Below, in pieces: positions 12,560-12,778 of a DNA stretch of 12,778 nucleotides. The position numbers and the translations under genes are program-made. The stretch spans positions 1 to 12,778 of the forward strand of contig DGRZ01000021.1 of the NCBI GenBank assembly GCA_002391195.1, in the 5' to 3' direction. The stretch comes from Fibrobacter sp. UBA4375 (lineage in GTDB: Bacteria > Fibrobacterota > Fibrobacteria > Fibrobacterales > Fibrobacteraceae). Below the pieces are notes generated by a model. The model was given only the letters and a program-made list of their open reading frames with translations. It had not been told where the DNA came from and did no database searches. Positions within the stretch are counted from its first letter, which is position 1; every line of letters begins with the position of its first letter.

Positions 12560-12778
12560 TTACTTGGTGATGACGCGGGCCATTTCGCAAACCTTGTTGC
12601 TGTAGCCCCATTCGTTATCGTACCAGGCGCAAACCTTCACGAAGGTCGGGTCGAGCTGGATACCAGCCTTGACGTCGAAGATGGAAGTGCGAGCGTCGTT
12701 GCGGAAGTCGGTAGAAACGAGAGCTTCGTCGGTGTAACCGAGGATGCCCTTGAGTTCGCCTTCAGAAGCTTCCTTCAT
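12560..12778 (-). CDS. gap: Glyceraldehyde-3-phosphate dehydrogenase, C-terminal part (cut by window edge)
   Basis: The last 72 residues of GAPDH are encoded: MKEASEGELKGILGYT, then VSTDFRNDARTSIFD and the family-defining WYDNEWGYSNKV near the end. The first Met is an internal residue; about 260 residues, including the NAD-binding domain and catalytic Cys, lie beyond the edge. The enzyme oxidises glyceraldehyde-3-phosphate with NAD and phosphate in glycolysis. The TAA stop at 12560-12562 is followed by a hairpin and a strong terminator, so this is the end of its transcript. It converges on the DUF218 gene. Confidence 0.95.
   Translation of the reverse strand: MKEASEGELKGILGYTDEALVSTDFRNDARTSIFDVKAGIQLDPTFVKVCAWYDNEWGYSNKVCEMARVITK

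Overview
The window looks like chromosome of a Gram-negative fibre degrader of the Fibrobacterota (Fibrobacter-like). This is inferred from the combination of a V-type ATPase operon, a carboxy(nor)spermidine dehydrogenase beside arginine decarboxylase, a secreted pectate lyase-pectin methylesterase fusion with a C-terminal sorting-type domain, and murein genes. No species-level marker is present, and no rRNA, tRNA, CRISPR, insertion sequence or prophage was seen.

Layout. 1-412 (minus): start of a V-type ATP synthase subunit E gene, cut by the window edge. 413-741: a 329-bp gap with phased A-tracts (curved DNA) next to the ATPase gene and a GC-rich hairpin cluster next to the upstream gene. 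742-2151 (minus): a MurC/Mpl-like Mur ligase with unusual motifs. 2337-3611 and 3719-5617 (plus): polyamine genes, a carboxy(nor)spermidine dehydrogenase and SpeA. 5778-8357 (plus): a secreted two-enzyme pectinase. 8354-9100 (minus): ThiD, tail to tail with the pectinase. 9193-10227 (plus): D-Ala-D-Ala ligase. 10406-12337 (plus): tsaB-rimI-DUF218, a tight cluster. 12560-12778 (minus): the C-terminal end of GAPDH with a strong intrinsic terminator at 12452-12488.

How the genes work together. The Mur ligase and Ddl serve cell-wall precursor synthesis. SpeA makes agmatine, and the dehydrogenase makes carboxyspermidine or carboxynorspermidine, so the pair points to the S-adenosylmethionine-independent spermidine route. 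TsaB (tRNA t6A) and RimI (ribosomal protein S18 acetylation) are common neighbours. The pectinase removes methyl esters from pectin and cleaves the product. ThiD and GAPDH are housekeeping enzymes.

The most unusual signal is outside the genes. Five separate gaps carry degenerate 7-bp-periodic sequence: 2236-2284, 3619-3714, 5618-5684, 10232-10406 and 12408-12449. In three of them a G-rich arm starts 0-8 nt after a stop codon and is followed by a C-rich, roughly complementary arm. At speA and tsaB the second arm runs to within 0-4 nt of the start codon, leaving no Shine-Dalgarno sequence. In the other two gaps a GATCCT...AGGATGACAC element precedes a single arm. I know no established function for this family in this phylum. 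It resembles, in period only, the heptamer STRR repeats of cyanobacteria.
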